From Planctomycetota bacterium (GTDB taxonomy: Bacteria > Planctomycetota > UBA1135 > GCA-002686595), in the NCBI GenBank assembly GCA_030746555.1, contig JASLMK010000130.1, forward strand, positions 1 to 64,000: a DNA stretch of 64,000 nucleotides, read 5' to 3'. A model generated the notes under the pieces. That model did not search any database. It was not told where the DNA came from and worked only from the letters and a program-made list of their open reading frames with translations. This document shows positions 1 through 7,814 of the stretch, piece by piece (positions within the stretch are counted from its first letter, which is position 1; every line of letters begins with the position of its first letter). The position numbers and the translations under genes were made by a program.

Positions 1-166
1 GGTGGTGCTTTGCGGGTTCTGGCGACGCAGGCGACCCTGAACGGGTCGTCGAGGAAGCCAGGTTCCGTAAAGCGCCGCCAGGGGCCGAGAGGCCGTCGAA
101 GACGGCCGGTTGCGAAGTCTGGTGTGCGTGTTCATGAATCAGCCGGGCTAGGATGGTCGGGCCGCC
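1..166. other. Left-edge non-coding stretch with nested short hairpins
   Basis: No open frame here resembles a protein. Bases 19-23 can pair with 57-61 around a second stem of 32-37 with 43-48. A GGCC stem (83-86/91-94) closes a GAGA loop of the GNRA type, and 91-97/101-107 is a perfect 7-bp stem with a GAA loop that competes with it. This could be the 3' part of a structured RNA cut by the window edge, a leader, or chance in GC-rich DNA. It does not look like SRP, RNase P, tmRNA or 5S RNA. A weak -10-like TAGGAT lies at 149-154. Confidence 0.3.
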
Positions 167-793
167 ATGTCGTCCCCCCTCCCGCGCACCCTCGCCATCG
201 TCCTCCTGGCCTGCGTCGCCGCCCTGGGCCTGTGGTGGCGCGGGCGCTCCCCCGCGGCCGGCACCGAGGGGACCGGCCCCTTGCCCGCCCGAGCGCGCCC
301 GCCCGCCGCCGACGCCACCGATCTCCCGGTGGACTCCCTGCGTGCTCCGCGCCCGGTCGCCGCCGAACAGCCGAGCCCTCATGACGAGCCCGACCGCTCG
401 CTCTCGGAGGCGGACGCTTCCACCGCGACACCGGACCCTCCCCCGTCCCCCGCTTCGCCTCCCTGGTCCGCGTCCTACGAGCACCTCACCCCCTCGGCCC
501 TGGCAGAGGCCCTCGCCGCGCTCGAGGAACGGGTGCGCGCCGAGCGGGTGCGCCTGTTCGACGCCCGCTTCGAGAGCGGGCGCACCACCGTCGTCTACCC
601 AGGCGACCCGCCCCCGATCCCGCCCCAGCCGGATCCGGACGGCAGGCTGCCCCTCCAGGAGGTGCGCTCGGTCACCGACCCCGCCTCGGCCTCCTCCCAC
701 GCCCAGATCGCGCGCCTGCCCCTGGCCGAGTACCCCGACTTCTACGCCCTCCTCGCCGAGCGCGACTGGCTCGCCGCGCGGGTCGGGCGCTGA
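167..793 (+). CDS. Hypothetical N-terminally anchored protein
   Basis: 208 residues, family not recognised. A hydrophobic segment at about residues 7-24 (ALGLWWRGR at its end) suggests a signal anchor or signal peptide. It is followed by a Pro/Ala/Arg-rich linker to about residue 100, then a more regular, probably helical part containing ALAALEERVRAERVRLFDAR and an acidic/aromatic C-terminus. The ATG at 167 is chosen because the hydrophobic segment follows it directly; another frame covering the same DNA gives only Arg/Pro-rich shadow protein. A -10-like TAGGAT ends 12 bases before the ATG, so the mRNA leader may be very short. It stands alone, convergent with the hydrolase gene downstream. 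Probably a periplasmic or envelope protein; no function is proposed. Confidence 0.6.
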   Translation: MSSPLPRTLAIVLLACVAALGLWWRGRSPAAGTEGTGPLPARARPPAADATDLPVDSLRAPRPVAAEQPSPHDEPDRSLSEADASTATPDPPPSPASPPWSASYEHLTPSALAEALAALEERVRAERVRLFDARFESGRTTVVYPGDPPPIPPQPDPDGRLPLQEVRSVTDPASASSHAQIARLPLAEYPDFYALLAERDWLAARVGR

Positions 794-841
794 GTCCGAC
801 GCTTCCAGGGCGGGTCTTGGATCCCCTGCCGATCGCGTCGG

Positions 842-1612
842 TCAGGACCCGCCCCGCCGGGCGCCGCCGACGTCGAGCGCGCGCACCAGCCAGGGCACGA
901 CCGTCCCGCACAGCTCGTCGAGGCGGCCGCTGAAGCGGTGGTCCGCGCCGGCCAGCAGGACCGTCTCCGCGTGGCCCGGACAGGCAGCGGACGCCGCCGT
1001 CGTGTCGTCCGCCTCCACGAGCTCGTCCGCCGTGCCGTGGACGAGGAGCCAGGGGACTCGCACGCGCGCCGCCGTCCCGACGAGGTCTCCCTGCGCCAGG
1101 GCGTCGTCGCGCAGAGCCCGGTCGTAGGGGCAGTCGGAGCGGTCGAGGAGGAAGTCCCGCCCGCACACCAGGCGGCCGAAGTGGCGCTCGAAGAAGGCCT
1201 CCACGCGCACCATCCCCGCCAGGGAGACCAGGGCCGCGATGCGGGGGTCCTCGACGGCGCGCAGGAGGCCGACCGCCGCGCCCATGCTGTGGCCGACGTA
1301 GGCCGCGCGCCGGCCCGCCAGGGCGTCGAGGACGCAGCCGAGATCGGCCACTTCGCTGGAGATCGTGGCGTCGACGAACGCCCCCTCGCTGGCGCCGTTG
1401 CCCGCGAAGGAGAAGCGCAGGCACGACAGCCCCGCCGCTCCCAGGGCCTCGGCCAGGGCGACGAGGTAGGGGCGGTCGTGGGCCGAGGTCACGCCGTGGC
1501 CGAGGACGACCACGGCGGAGCCGTCGCCGGCTCCGGGGGTGAAGGCGAAGTCGAGGCGTTCGCCGCGCCCGCCGCGCAGGACGGGCGGAGCCTGCGGCGT
1601 GTCGGTGCTCAC
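842..1612 (-). CDS. Alpha/beta hydrolase (dienelactone-hydrolase/Tex30-like)
   Basis: 256 residues, a cytoplasmic single-domain alpha/beta hydrolase with no signal peptide. Visible elements: strand and oxyanion region VVVLGHGVTSAHD (about residues 34-46), FSFAGNGASEG, nucleophile elbow GHSMG with Ser109, an acid-loop Asp in HGTADELVEADD near residue 195, and a catalytic His in AGADHRF near 226. The substrate cannot be read from the sequence; relatives hydrolyse esters or short acyl groups. It is the last gene of a minus-strand set: its ATG lies 7 bases after the stop of the UPF0261 gene and must be translated from the same message. Similar hydrolases are often annotated as KANL3/Tex30-like. 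The fold call is secure, the substrate unknown. Confidence 0.85.
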   Translation of the reverse strand: MSTDTPQAPPVLRGGRGERLDFAFTPGAGDGSAVVVLGHGVTSAHDRPYLVALAEALGAAGLSCLRFSFAGNGASEGAFVDATISSEVADLGCVLDALAGRRAAYVGHSMGAAVGLLRAVEDPRIAALVSLAGMVRVEAFFERHFGRLVCGRDFLLDRSDCPYDRALRDDALAQGDLVGTAARVRVPWLLVHGTADELVEADDTTAASAACPGHAETVLLAGADHRFSGRLDELCGTVVPWLVRALDVGGARRGGS

Positions 1613-1619
1613 CGCCTTC

Positions 1620-2858
1620 TCACGCCCCAGCGCCGTCCTCGATGAGCGCGATCAGCCTGTCGACGCACTCGCGCACGAAGGCGGGGTCCTCGGCGTGGGT
1701 GTCGCGGCGCACGACCTCGATCGCGTCGCCGACCGCGGCCTCGAGGGCGGTGAAGAAGGCCGCGTCGGCCTCGGTGTCCCGCAGATCGCCGCCGGGACGG
1801 GCGTAGCTGCCGGTACCGTCGGTTGGGATCATCAGGACGGCACGCCCCTTGGTGTGGGCCAGGCGCTTCCCGACGTCGGCCGCGACGCGCTCGAGCTCGG
1901 CGGCCCGCAGGCGCGGGACGAAGACGACGGGGCTGTGGAACACGTAGTCGTGATCGGCCCACTCCTCGGGGACGGCGTTGGGCTCGACGAGGATGCCGAG
2001 GTGCTCGGCCCCGCCGGGGACGAGCACCTGGGGCAGGCCGAGCTCGCCGGCCACGGTCATGCGCTCGGGCCCGCCGGCGCGCAGGACGCCGAAGACGTCG
2101 TCGGCGATCTCGCCCATGGCGTAGTCGAACACGGCGCCGATCACCCCCTCCTTCATGAGCTGCTCCATGGCGCGGCCGCCCGAGCCGATGGCGTGGAAGA
2201 CGACGACCTCGTAGCCGCGCTCGGCGAGGTAGGCGACCGCCTCCAGGGCGCCGGTGGTCAGCACGCCCAGGTTCGACATGCCGATCAGGGGCTTGTCGCC
2301 GGTCCTGGGCTCGAGGGACACGTCCACCAGGGCCATGCCGTGGGCCGCCCCGGCGGCGTTGGCCAGGATCTTCCGCGTGAAGGCGTTGAGGCCCAGGATG
2401 TCGCCGACGGAGAACATCATGGTGACGTCCTTGATGTCGACGTAGGACGAGGTGTCCCCCGAGGCGGCGGTGGAGACCATGACCTTGGGCAGGCCGTAGG
2501 GCATGGCGCGCATGATCTCGCACGAGGCGGCCGTGCCCTGGAATCCGCCCATGCCCAGGACGGCGTGCAGCTCGCCGGCGTCGAGGCGCTCGCGCAAGAG
2601 GCGCGTGGCTCCGGCCACCATGACCGGGGCGGCGACCTCGCGGCTGGGATCGCTTGAGAGCTCGGCCAGGGGCGTGCCGCCGGCGGCGGCCACCTCCTCG
2701 CGTGGGACGTCCGCCGGGCAGGCGGGCTCGCCGACGACGCCCATGTCGACGACGAGCGCCCGGCTGCCCAGGCGCTCGAGCTGCTCGCGCAGGAAGGCCG
2801 CCTCGGCCCCCTTGGTGTCGAGGGTGGCCAGCACGGCGACGGTCTTCTCGCCACCCAC
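1620..2858 (-). CDS. Tm-1-like ATP-binding protein (UPF0261)
   Basis: 412 residues, typical for UPF0261. The start VAVLATLDTKGAEAAFLREQ and the later segments GMGGFQGTA, SCEIMRAMPYGLPKVMVST and DVTMMFSVGDILGLN are hallmarks of this family, which is the N-terminal half of the tomato Tm-1 virus-inhibitor protein. The fold binds ATP in structural work on Tm-1, but the bacterial reaction is not established. Three bases separate it from the upstream PEP-hydrolase-like gene, the same two modules that are fused in Tm-1, so the two products probably form a complex or act in sequence. A GTG/ATG choice is not an issue: the ATG at 2858 is directly followed by the conserved first strand. Confidence 0.88.
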   Translation of the reverse strand: MGGEKTVAVLATLDTKGAEAAFLREQLERLGSRALVVDMGVVGEPACPADVPREEVAAAGGTPLAELSSDPSREVAAPVMVAGATRLLRERLDAGELHAVLGMGGFQGTAASCEIMRAMPYGLPKVMVSTAASGDTSSYVDIKDVTMMFSVGDILGLNAFTRKILANAAGAAHGMALVDVSLEPRTGDKPLIGMSNLGVLTTGALEAVAYLAERGYEVVVFHAIGSGGRAMEQLMKEGVIGAVFDYAMGEIADDVFGVLRAGGPERMTVAGELGLPQVLVPGGAEHLGILVEPNAVPEEWADHDYVFHSPVVFVPRLRAAELERVAADVGKRLAHTKGRAVLMIPTDGTGSYARPGGDLRDTEADAAFFTALEAAVGDAIEVVRRDTHAEDPAFVRECVDRLIALIEDGAGA

Positions 2859-2861
2859 GGC

Positions 2862-3731
2862 TCAGCCCTCCTCGCTCTTGCCGAAGCCGACCGCGGCGAA
2901 GCGTGCCGCGGTCTTCGAGACGGCCTGCTCGATGGGCAGGCGCTCGGTGGACGAGCCGGTCCAGAAGCCGTCGCAGGTGGTGTGGTCGAGGAGGAACTGG
3001 GTCTCCTCGGGGGTCTCCATCGCCGCGCCGTGGGCCACCAGCAGCACGTCGTCGGAGAGGGCGCGCAGCTTCTCGTTGGCCGCCTCGGTGCGGCTCGCCG
3101 TCCGCTCGATGGTCTCGCCCGAGTCGAATCCCACGCGACCGCCCTTGGTCGTGCCGGCGTGGAAGCAGAAGACGTCGGGCTGGGCCTCGCCGACGAGGCG
3201 CTCGGAGTCCTCCTCGTCGAAGGCGAGGCCGACGGTCACCATCCCCATCTCCTTGGCGACGCGCAGGAACTCGACCTCGTTGGCGAAGGTGATGCCGCTG
3301 TTGTTCAGCACCCGGTAGACCTGGCTGTCCTTGTCGACGTAGCTGATCGAGGGGCCGATGTTCGATACGGACTCGACCCCCATGGCCCGGCACTCCTCGA
3401 TCACCCGCACCATGTCCTTGAGCGGGTCGTTGGCGTTCAGGCAGGCGCAGACGAAGGCCGAGCCCGTCATCGCCGGCAGGATGTCCTCGGCGGTGTAGTC
3501 GAGGGTCTGGCGGTTGGAGTCGAGGATGGGCCAGAGCATGGCCATGGTCCCCATCCCGTTGGCCCGCAGGCGAGCGCCGGAGAAGGTGTTGACGCAGTCC
3601 ACGCCGGCCTCCTCGAGCAGGCGCGCCACCAGACCGCTCCCGGCGCTGGCGATCCAGATCGGCTTGTCGGCGGCGCGCTTGGCGGCCAGCTTGGCGAGGA
3701 TCTCCTCGCGGGAGGTGCGGGGGACGATCAC
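2862..3731 (-). CDS. Phosphoenolpyruvate hydrolase-like TIM-barrel protein
   Basis: 289 residues from a GTG at 3731. This start is preferred over the longer frame because CAGGAGA (3741-3747 on the complementary strand) sits 9 bases upstream and the family begins at once with SREEILAKLAAKRAADKPIW. Recognisable family segments: ASAGSGLVARLLEEAGVDC, NIGPSISYVDK, VGLAFDEEDSERL, VFCFHAGTTKGGRVGFDSGE and the C-terminal DHTTCDGFWTGSSTERLPIE. The barrel belongs to the PEP mutase/isocitrate-lyase-like superfamily. Database entries call it PEP hydrolase-like; the true substrate is uncertain. It is first in an operon with the UPF0261 gene and a hydrolase. The longer upstream reading is Arg/Pro-rich and unlike the family. 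Confidence 0.86.
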   Translation of the reverse strand: MIVPRTSREEILAKLAAKRAADKPIWIASAGSGLVARLLEEAGVDCVNTFSGARLRANGMGTMAMLWPILDSNRQTLDYTAEDILPAMTGSAFVCACLNANDPLKDMVRVIEECRAMGVESVSNIGPSISYVDKDSQVYRVLNNSGITFANEVEFLRVAKEMGMVTVGLAFDEEDSERLVGEAQPDVFCFHAGTTKGGRVGFDSGETIERTASRTEAANEKLRALSDDVLLVAHGAAMETPEETQFLLDHTTCDGFWTGSSTERLPIEQAVSKTAARFAAVGFGKSEEG

Positions 3732-3927
3732 GGCGGTCGGTCTCCTGTGGGGTGGGGCGTCGGGCGGGGCCCGCCCCCGCCGGGAGGAGCATAGCGCCTG
3801 GGGCCCCCGCCGCGGCGGTGGCGATTCCGACGATTCCGGCGTCACACCCCGCGGAGTCTCACGCTTCAGGCTCGTGTGGTGACGGTCGCACGGCCCGCGC
3901 CACACCCCCACAACCCCGGCCCGACGA

Positions 3928-4005
3928 ATGACGATGCACCTCCGCACCCTGTTCGCCATCGGCTTCAACCTGTCGGACGGCCTGGAGGTGACGTTCTGCC
4001 CCTGA
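3928..4005 (+). pseudogene. Relic of a secreted-protein C-terminal tail (GFNLSDGLEVTF motif)
   Basis: A short open frame whose last residues (3961-4002) read GFNLSDGLEVTFCP before a TGA. This is nearly the same as the extreme C-termini of two secreted proteins in this window: GFNLTNALEVVWQP (stop at 34349) and GVNLSDGLDVTFQ (stop at 39295). The preceding residues (MHLRTLFAI) do not match that domain, and no FQFWYRDP-type segment can be found upstream in this frame. The simplest reading is the eroded 3' end of a deleted secreted-protein gene. A 14-residue match could still be chance, and expression as a 25-residue peptide is possible but unsupported. Confidence 0.5.
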
Positions 4006-4017
4006 GGCGGTACCGCC

Positions 4018-4152
4018 ATGACCTACGGAACCTGTCCGAACTGCAGCAAGTCGGCGATCGTCCTCTACCAGTGCATCAAGTGCGGCTCGGTGCAGTGTTC
4101 CTGGTGCTCTTCCAGTTGCTACGCGTGTGGTGGCCAGAAGAAACCCATGTAA
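4018..4152 (+). CDS. 44-residue double zinc-ribbon-like protein
   Basis: A very small gene: ATG at 4018, TAA at 4150-4152. Eight of its 44 residues are cysteines arranged as four CxxC pairs (residues 6/9, 19/22, 27/30, 34/37; CPNC, CIKC, CSWC, CYAC), enough to bind two zinc ions as treble-clef or zinc-ribbon knuckles. A GAGG element at 4004-4007 lies 10 bases before the ATG and overlaps the stop of the relic frame upstream. The frame is rich in Cys, Lys and Ser, unlike the Arg/Pro/Ala shadow frames around it. Likely cytoplasmic; a partner in nucleic-acid or protein binding is only inference. Such tiny Cys-rich proteins are usually missed by automated gene callers. Confidence 0.65.
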   Translation: MTYGTCPNCSKSAIVLYQCIKCGSVQCSWCSSSCYACGGQKKPM

Positions 4153-4212
4153 CCACAGCCGGCCAGCCCTGAGGGTGGCGGAGAGGCGCTCGGCGCCGCA
4201 CGAGCACCCGCC

Positions 4213-4229
4213 CGGCGGCTGCGCCGCCG
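4213..4229. terminator. Possible bidirectional terminator hairpin
   Basis: A perfect 7-bp inverted repeat (4213-4219 with 4223-4229) with a TGC loop lies between the convergent zinc-ribbon gene and the acetyltransferase gene. No T tract follows on either strand, so a role in termination is inferred mainly from position. Confidence 0.3.
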
Positions 4230-4232
4230 TCC

Positions 4233-4811
4233 CTACGAGCCCGTGCGCGCGCCAGGGGTTCGCACCTCCCACTCCGACCGCGTGACGCGGAGGAAGTGGT
4301 GGGCGAGGCCCGCGAAGGGGGCCTCGCGGACGAAGCGCAGGCCGCACTTCTCCATCACCCGGCGCGAGGCGTGGTTCGCTGGCTGGGTCCAGGACCACAC
4401 GACGTCAGAGCCGAGGTGTTCGAAGGCGACGCGCGTCGAGGCGGCGGCGATCTCCGTGGCGTAGCCCGCGCCCCAGGCATCGGCGGCGAGGTGGTAGAGC
4501 AGGGCGACGACGGGCGCGGGTTCCTCCGGCAGCTCGTAGCGCCGGAGGCCCCCGTGGCCGACGAAGCGATCCTCGGCGGCGGTGAAGACCCAGGTGCCGA
4601 AGCCATGGTCGGTCCAGTGGGCGAGGCCGCGCTCCAAGGCGGCGGCCTGCTCGGCCTCTCCGAGGACGCGCCCGCCGAGGGTCGCCATCACGCGCTCGTC
4701 CCGATAGAGCTCCCCGGCCAGGAGCTCGCCGTGAGCCGCCCGCAGGCGCTCGCCGCGTAGGCGCGGCGTCGCCAGGACGTCGAGGCCGGGTGAGGGTCCG
4801 TCGGCGGGCAC
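4233..4811 (-). CDS. GNAT-family N-acetyltransferase (RimJ/RimL type)
   Basis: 192 residues from the GTG at 4811, with GGAGG (complement of 4820-4824) 8 bases upstream. A longer frame to 5198 overlaps the thioesterase gene and is low-complexity. The domain opens with LDVLATPRLRGERL, continues with GTWVFTAAEDRFVGHGGLRRY and has the acetyl-CoA loop region ALLYHLAADAWGAGYATEIA, then NHASRRVMEKCGLRFVRE, all typical of Acetyltransf_3 enzymes that acetylate N-terminal amines or small amines. It lies about 100 bases downstream of the ACP-thioesterase gene on the same strand and could belong to the P450/FAAL transcript, perhaps acetylating an amine in that pathway, but a housekeeping or resistance role is equally possible. 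Confidence 0.82.
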   Translation of the reverse strand: MPADGPSPGLDVLATPRLRGERLRAAHGELLAGELYRDERVMATLGGRVLGEAEQAAALERGLAHWTDHGFGTWVFTAAEDRFVGHGGLRRYELPEEPAPVVALLYHLAADAWGAGYATEIAAASTRVAFEHLGSDVVWSWTQPANHASRRVMEKCGLRFVREAPFAGLAHHFLRVTRSEWEVRTPGARTGS

Positions 4812-4915
4812 GCCCCCATCCTCCAGCCGGGCACGCCCGAGGTCCAGCCACGGGCAGGCCGTGACGCCCGACGGGGGGGAGAACCCCCCGGTGCTGCGTG
4901 GCCCCGGCGCCGGGC

Positions 4916-6049
4916 TCAGGTGCCGGCCGCCGGAAGGAACGGACGCATGCTCGCGGCGAGCTGCTCCACCTCCGGCGGCTTCAGCATCAGACCGTGCAGG
5001 CCGCCGACGCGAACCACGTCGACCCCGTCGCACAGGCGCCTCCAGCGCCACGCGGCGTCGGCGCGGGAGAGGGTCGGGGCCGCCGAGAGGAACAGGCACA
5101 CGCGCCCCGCCAGGGGCTCGGGTCGATACTCGCCCAAGAGCGCCAGGTTGGCCTGGACCGAGTCCACGTGGGGAGCCCAGAAGTGCTCGCGAGCCCACTC
5201 CGAGGAGGTGGCCACCGGCAGGCCGACGATCGAGCGCACCTTCGTGGCCGTCCGGGACCGGACCTGGCTCAGGTAGCGGGGAAGCAACGCCGGCTGGGTG
5301 AGGGCGCGCCCCAGCACGAACGCCGGCAAGCGCAGGACGTTGGCCCCCAGCATGGCCGCCCGCGCCAGCCGCTGCCCCGCGCTCAGGCGGGGAGGATTGG
5401 GGGGCACGGCGTCGATCAGGCCCAGGAACTCGATCTCCTCCCCGGCGGCCTGGAGCTGGCGGGCCATCTCGAAGGCCACGATCGCGCCGAAGCAGTAGCC
5501 CCCCAGGCGGTAGGGGCCGCGGCGCTGGACCGTGCGCACCCCGTCGACGTAGCGCGCGGCCATCTCCTCCAGCCTCGCCGGGCCCTCGCCGCGCGCCGTG
5601 AGGGCGAACACCGGCTGGTCCTCCCCGAGGTGCTGGGTCAAGAGCCGGTACTCGACCACGAGGTTGGTCAGACCGTGAGCGAGGAACAAGGGCCGCTGAC
5701 CGCCGTGAGGCTGCACCGGCTCGATGGGCGAGAACTTCGCGGCCTCCGCCAGGTACGGATTCTGGGCGGGGGACGCGCCGGAGAGCGGGCCTGAGACGGC
5801 CTCCTCCGCCTCTCCGACGACGCGCGCCAACTCCTCGGAGAGGGCGGCGATCGTCTCGTGCTCCCAGAGCATCTCGACCGGGAGGTCACGGCCGAGCACC
5901 TCCGCCAGCTCTCCAGTGACGCCGATCAGCGTCATCGAGTCCAGGCCCAGGGCCTGGAAGCTGGCCTCGGGGTCCACGTCCTCCACGGGCCTGTCCAGCT
6001 CCGTGGCCAGGCGCCGCACCATCCAGGTCTTCAGTTCCCTTGCGTCCAT
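4916..6049 (-). CDS. ACP-thioesterase fusion with a Cys nucleophile
   Basis: 377 residues. Residues 1-80 form an acyl carrier domain with the phosphopantetheine site GLDSM (Ser38), and residues 115-370 a type-I thioesterase/alpha-beta hydrolase: oxyanion loop LFLAHGLTN, elbow GGYCFGAIVAFEMARQL with Cys186 where Ser is usual, acid region LGLIDAVPP, and a His in RVGGLHGLML near 350. The enzyme should hold an acyl chain on its own carrier and release it by hydrolysis or lactonisation. It lies 18 bases downstream of the fatty acyl-AMP ligase gene, which is the natural loader of its carrier domain. GxCxG elbows occur in some NRPS/PKS release domains, including a beta-lactone-forming one, so the product may not be a plain acid. 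Confidence 0.85.
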   Translation of the reverse strand: MDARELKTWMVRRLATELDRPVEDVDPEASFQALGLDSMTLIGVTGELAEVLGRDLPVEMLWEHETIAALSEELARVVGEAEEAVSGPLSGASPAQNPYLAEAAKFSPIEPVQPHGGQRPLFLAHGLTNLVVEYRLLTQHLGEDQPVFALTARGEGPARLEEMAARYVDGVRTVQRRGPYRLGGYCFGAIVAFEMARQLQAAGEEIEFLGLIDAVPPNPPRLSAGQRLARAAMLGANVLRLPAFVLGRALTQPALLPRYLSQVRSRTATKVRSIVGLPVATSSEWAREHFWAPHVDSVQANLALLGEYRPEPLAGRVCLFLSAAPTLSRADAAWRWRRLCDGVDVVRVGGLHGLMLKPPEVEQLAASMRPFLPAAGT

Positions 6050-6067
6050 CGCCTCGTCTGCGGCGCC

Positions 6068-7813
6068 TCAGGCCTTCTCCAGGGGTTCGAGGGCTCCACC
6101 CTCGTAGGCCGAGCGACAGGCCGCCCTACGCTTCTTTCCACTGGTCGTGCGGGGGAGTGCGCCGGGGCGCAGGAGCACCAGGTCACCGACCGCGATCTCG
6201 TGCTCGTGAGCCACGGCCTCGCGTACCGCGGCCGCCAGCGCCTCCAGGTCGCCGCCGCCCGCCCGCAGAGCCCGCCGGTCCACCTCCGCGGCCAGCACCA
6301 GCCGCTCGCCTCCCTCGCCCCCGACGGCGAAGGCGACCGCGCCGCCGGGCCGCAGGCCCGCATGGGCCGCTTCGGCCGTGATCTCGATGTCCTCGGGATA
6401 GTGGTTCCGCCCCGCGAGGATCACCAGGTCCTTGATGCGGCCGGCGACGTACAGCTCGCCGTCGTGGACGAAGCCGAGATCCCCCGTGCGCAGGAAGGCC
6501 CTGTCGTCCCCCTCGAGGCGGGCGCCGAAGGCCTCTCGCGAGAGCTCGGCGCTGCCCCAGTACCCCTCGGCCACGCTCTCCCCGGCGGTCCAGATCTCCC
6601 CCACCACCCCAGCCCCGCAGACCCCGTGGGTCGTCGGGTCGACGATCTCCACAGCCTGCACGCTGGTGGGAGAACCGCAGGCCACCAACTCGACCGCGGC
6701 CCCGCACCCCGTCCGCACCTCCTCGACCCGGCCCTCTTCCAGCGCGGCGCGGTCGAAGGTCGCGGTGACGGGCACTCCGTCCCGCGCCGTGCCGGTCGTG
6801 TAGAGGGTCGACTCCGCCAGGCCGTAGCAGGGGAAGAAGGCCCGTGGGTGGAACCCGTAGGGGGCGAACGTCTCCGCGAAGCGACGCAGGGTCGCGGCGT
6901 CGACGCGCTCCGCGCCGTTGAAGGCCACCTGCCAGCAGGAGAGGTCCAGCCCCTCCAGCTTCTCCGGGACGGCGTGGCGCAGGCAGAGGTCGAAGGCGAA
7001 GTTCGGCGCGGGGGAGTAGTTCACCCGAAAGCGGCTGATGAGCCGCAGCCACCGCAGGGGCCGGTAGAGGAAGGCCTCGGGGGGGATCAGGTTCACGGGA
7101 CGACCCTGGTGGACGGGGAAGAGCACCAGGCCGACCAAGCCCATGTCGTGGAAGAAGGGCAGCCAGCCGCCGCCCTCCACCAGGGGCCTGGTCGCGCCGG
7201 CCGACTCGAGGGCGGCGAGGTTGTGCAAGAGGTTCCCATGGCGGATGCGCACGCCCTTGGGCGCCGCGGTCGAGCCGGAGGTGTACTGCAGGAGCGCGAG
7301 GGAGTCCGGGCCCAGGTCGCGCCGGCTCCAGCCCTCCCCCTCGTCCAGCTCCGCCCCCGCCGCGGCCAGCCAGGGGACCGCCCCCAGGACCGAACCCCCA
7401 GCCAGCTCCGCCGCGGCGCGCTCGGCGGTCGGCGCGTCGCAGAGGGCCAGGGCGGGGCGAGCGTCCACGGCCACCGCCTCCAGACGCCCCCACCCGCGCC
7501 TGGGTCGCGGCGGATAGAGCGGCACGGCGACCGCGCCGCTGAGGAAGCAGGCGAACAGGGCCACGAGGTAGTCGACACCCCAGGGGTAGACCAGCAGCAC
7601 GCGCTCGCCGACCGCCCCGGCACCCCGCAGGCGCCCGGCCAGGCGCCGCGAGCGGGCCACGAGATCTCCGTAGGTCCACTCCTGGTCGACCTCCTCCCCG
7701 TCGCTCAGCAACCGAACGGCCACCGAATCGGCCTGGGCCGCGGCGCGCCGCTCGAGCAGGTCGGCCCAGCTCACCGGGGACGCCACGGAAGATGCGGGGG
7801 CGAGATCCGTCAT
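6068..7813 (-). CDS. Fatty acyl-AMP ligase (FAAL)
   Basis: 581 residues from the ATG at 7813, one base after the P450 stop; an in-frame ATG at 7846 inside the P450 gene is less likely. It is an adenylate-forming enzyme of the FAAL branch: A3 loop LLQYTSGSTAAPKGV, FFHDMGLVG, the FAAL-type segment NYSPAPNFAFDLCLRH followed by WQVAFNGAERVDAATLRRFAE, A5 CYGLAEST, A7 RTGDLGF, A8 RIKDLVILAGRNHYPEDIE and a C-terminal TTSGKKRR. FAALs activate a fatty acid as acyl-adenylate and pass it to a carrier protein rather than CoA. The ACP-thioesterase encoded directly downstream is the expected acceptor. Soluble, cytoplasmic. Chain length cannot be deduced. Confidence 0.92.
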   Translation of the reverse strand: MTDLAPASSVASPVSWADLLERRAAAQADSVAVRLLSDGEEVDQEWTYGDLVARSRRLAGRLRGAGAVGERVLLVYPWGVDYLVALFACFLSGAVAVPLYPPRPRRGWGRLEAVAVDARPALALCDAPTAERAAAELAGGSVLGAVPWLAAAGAELDEGEGWSRRDLGPDSLALLQYTSGSTAAPKGVRIRHGNLLHNLAALESAGATRPLVEGGGWLPFFHDMGLVGLVLFPVHQGRPVNLIPPEAFLYRPLRWLRLISRFRVNYSPAPNFAFDLCLRHAVPEKLEGLDLSCWQVAFNGAERVDAATLRRFAETFAPYGFHPRAFFPCYGLAESTLYTTGTARDGVPVTATFDRAALEEGRVEEVRTGCGAAVELVACGSPTSVQAVEIVDPTTHGVCGAGVVGEIWTAGESVAEGYWGSAELSREAFGARLEGDDRAFLRTGDLGFVHDGELYVAGRIKDLVILAGRNHYPEDIEITAEAAHAGLRPGGAVAFAVGGEGGERLVLAAEVDRRALRAGGGDLEALAAAVREAVAHEHEIAVGDLVLLRPGALPRTTSGKKRRAACRSAYEGGALEPLEKA

Positions 7814-7814
7814 G

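Noticed and set aside
1-166. SRP, RNase P, tmRNA or 5S RNA at the left edge
   Set aside because: None of the conserved core sequences of these RNAs is present; only generic hairpins are seen.
7093-7623. Open frame inside the FAAL gene on the same strand
   Set aside because: Out-of-frame shadow with Ser/Arg/Pro-rich composition; the FAAL frame holds all the family motifs.
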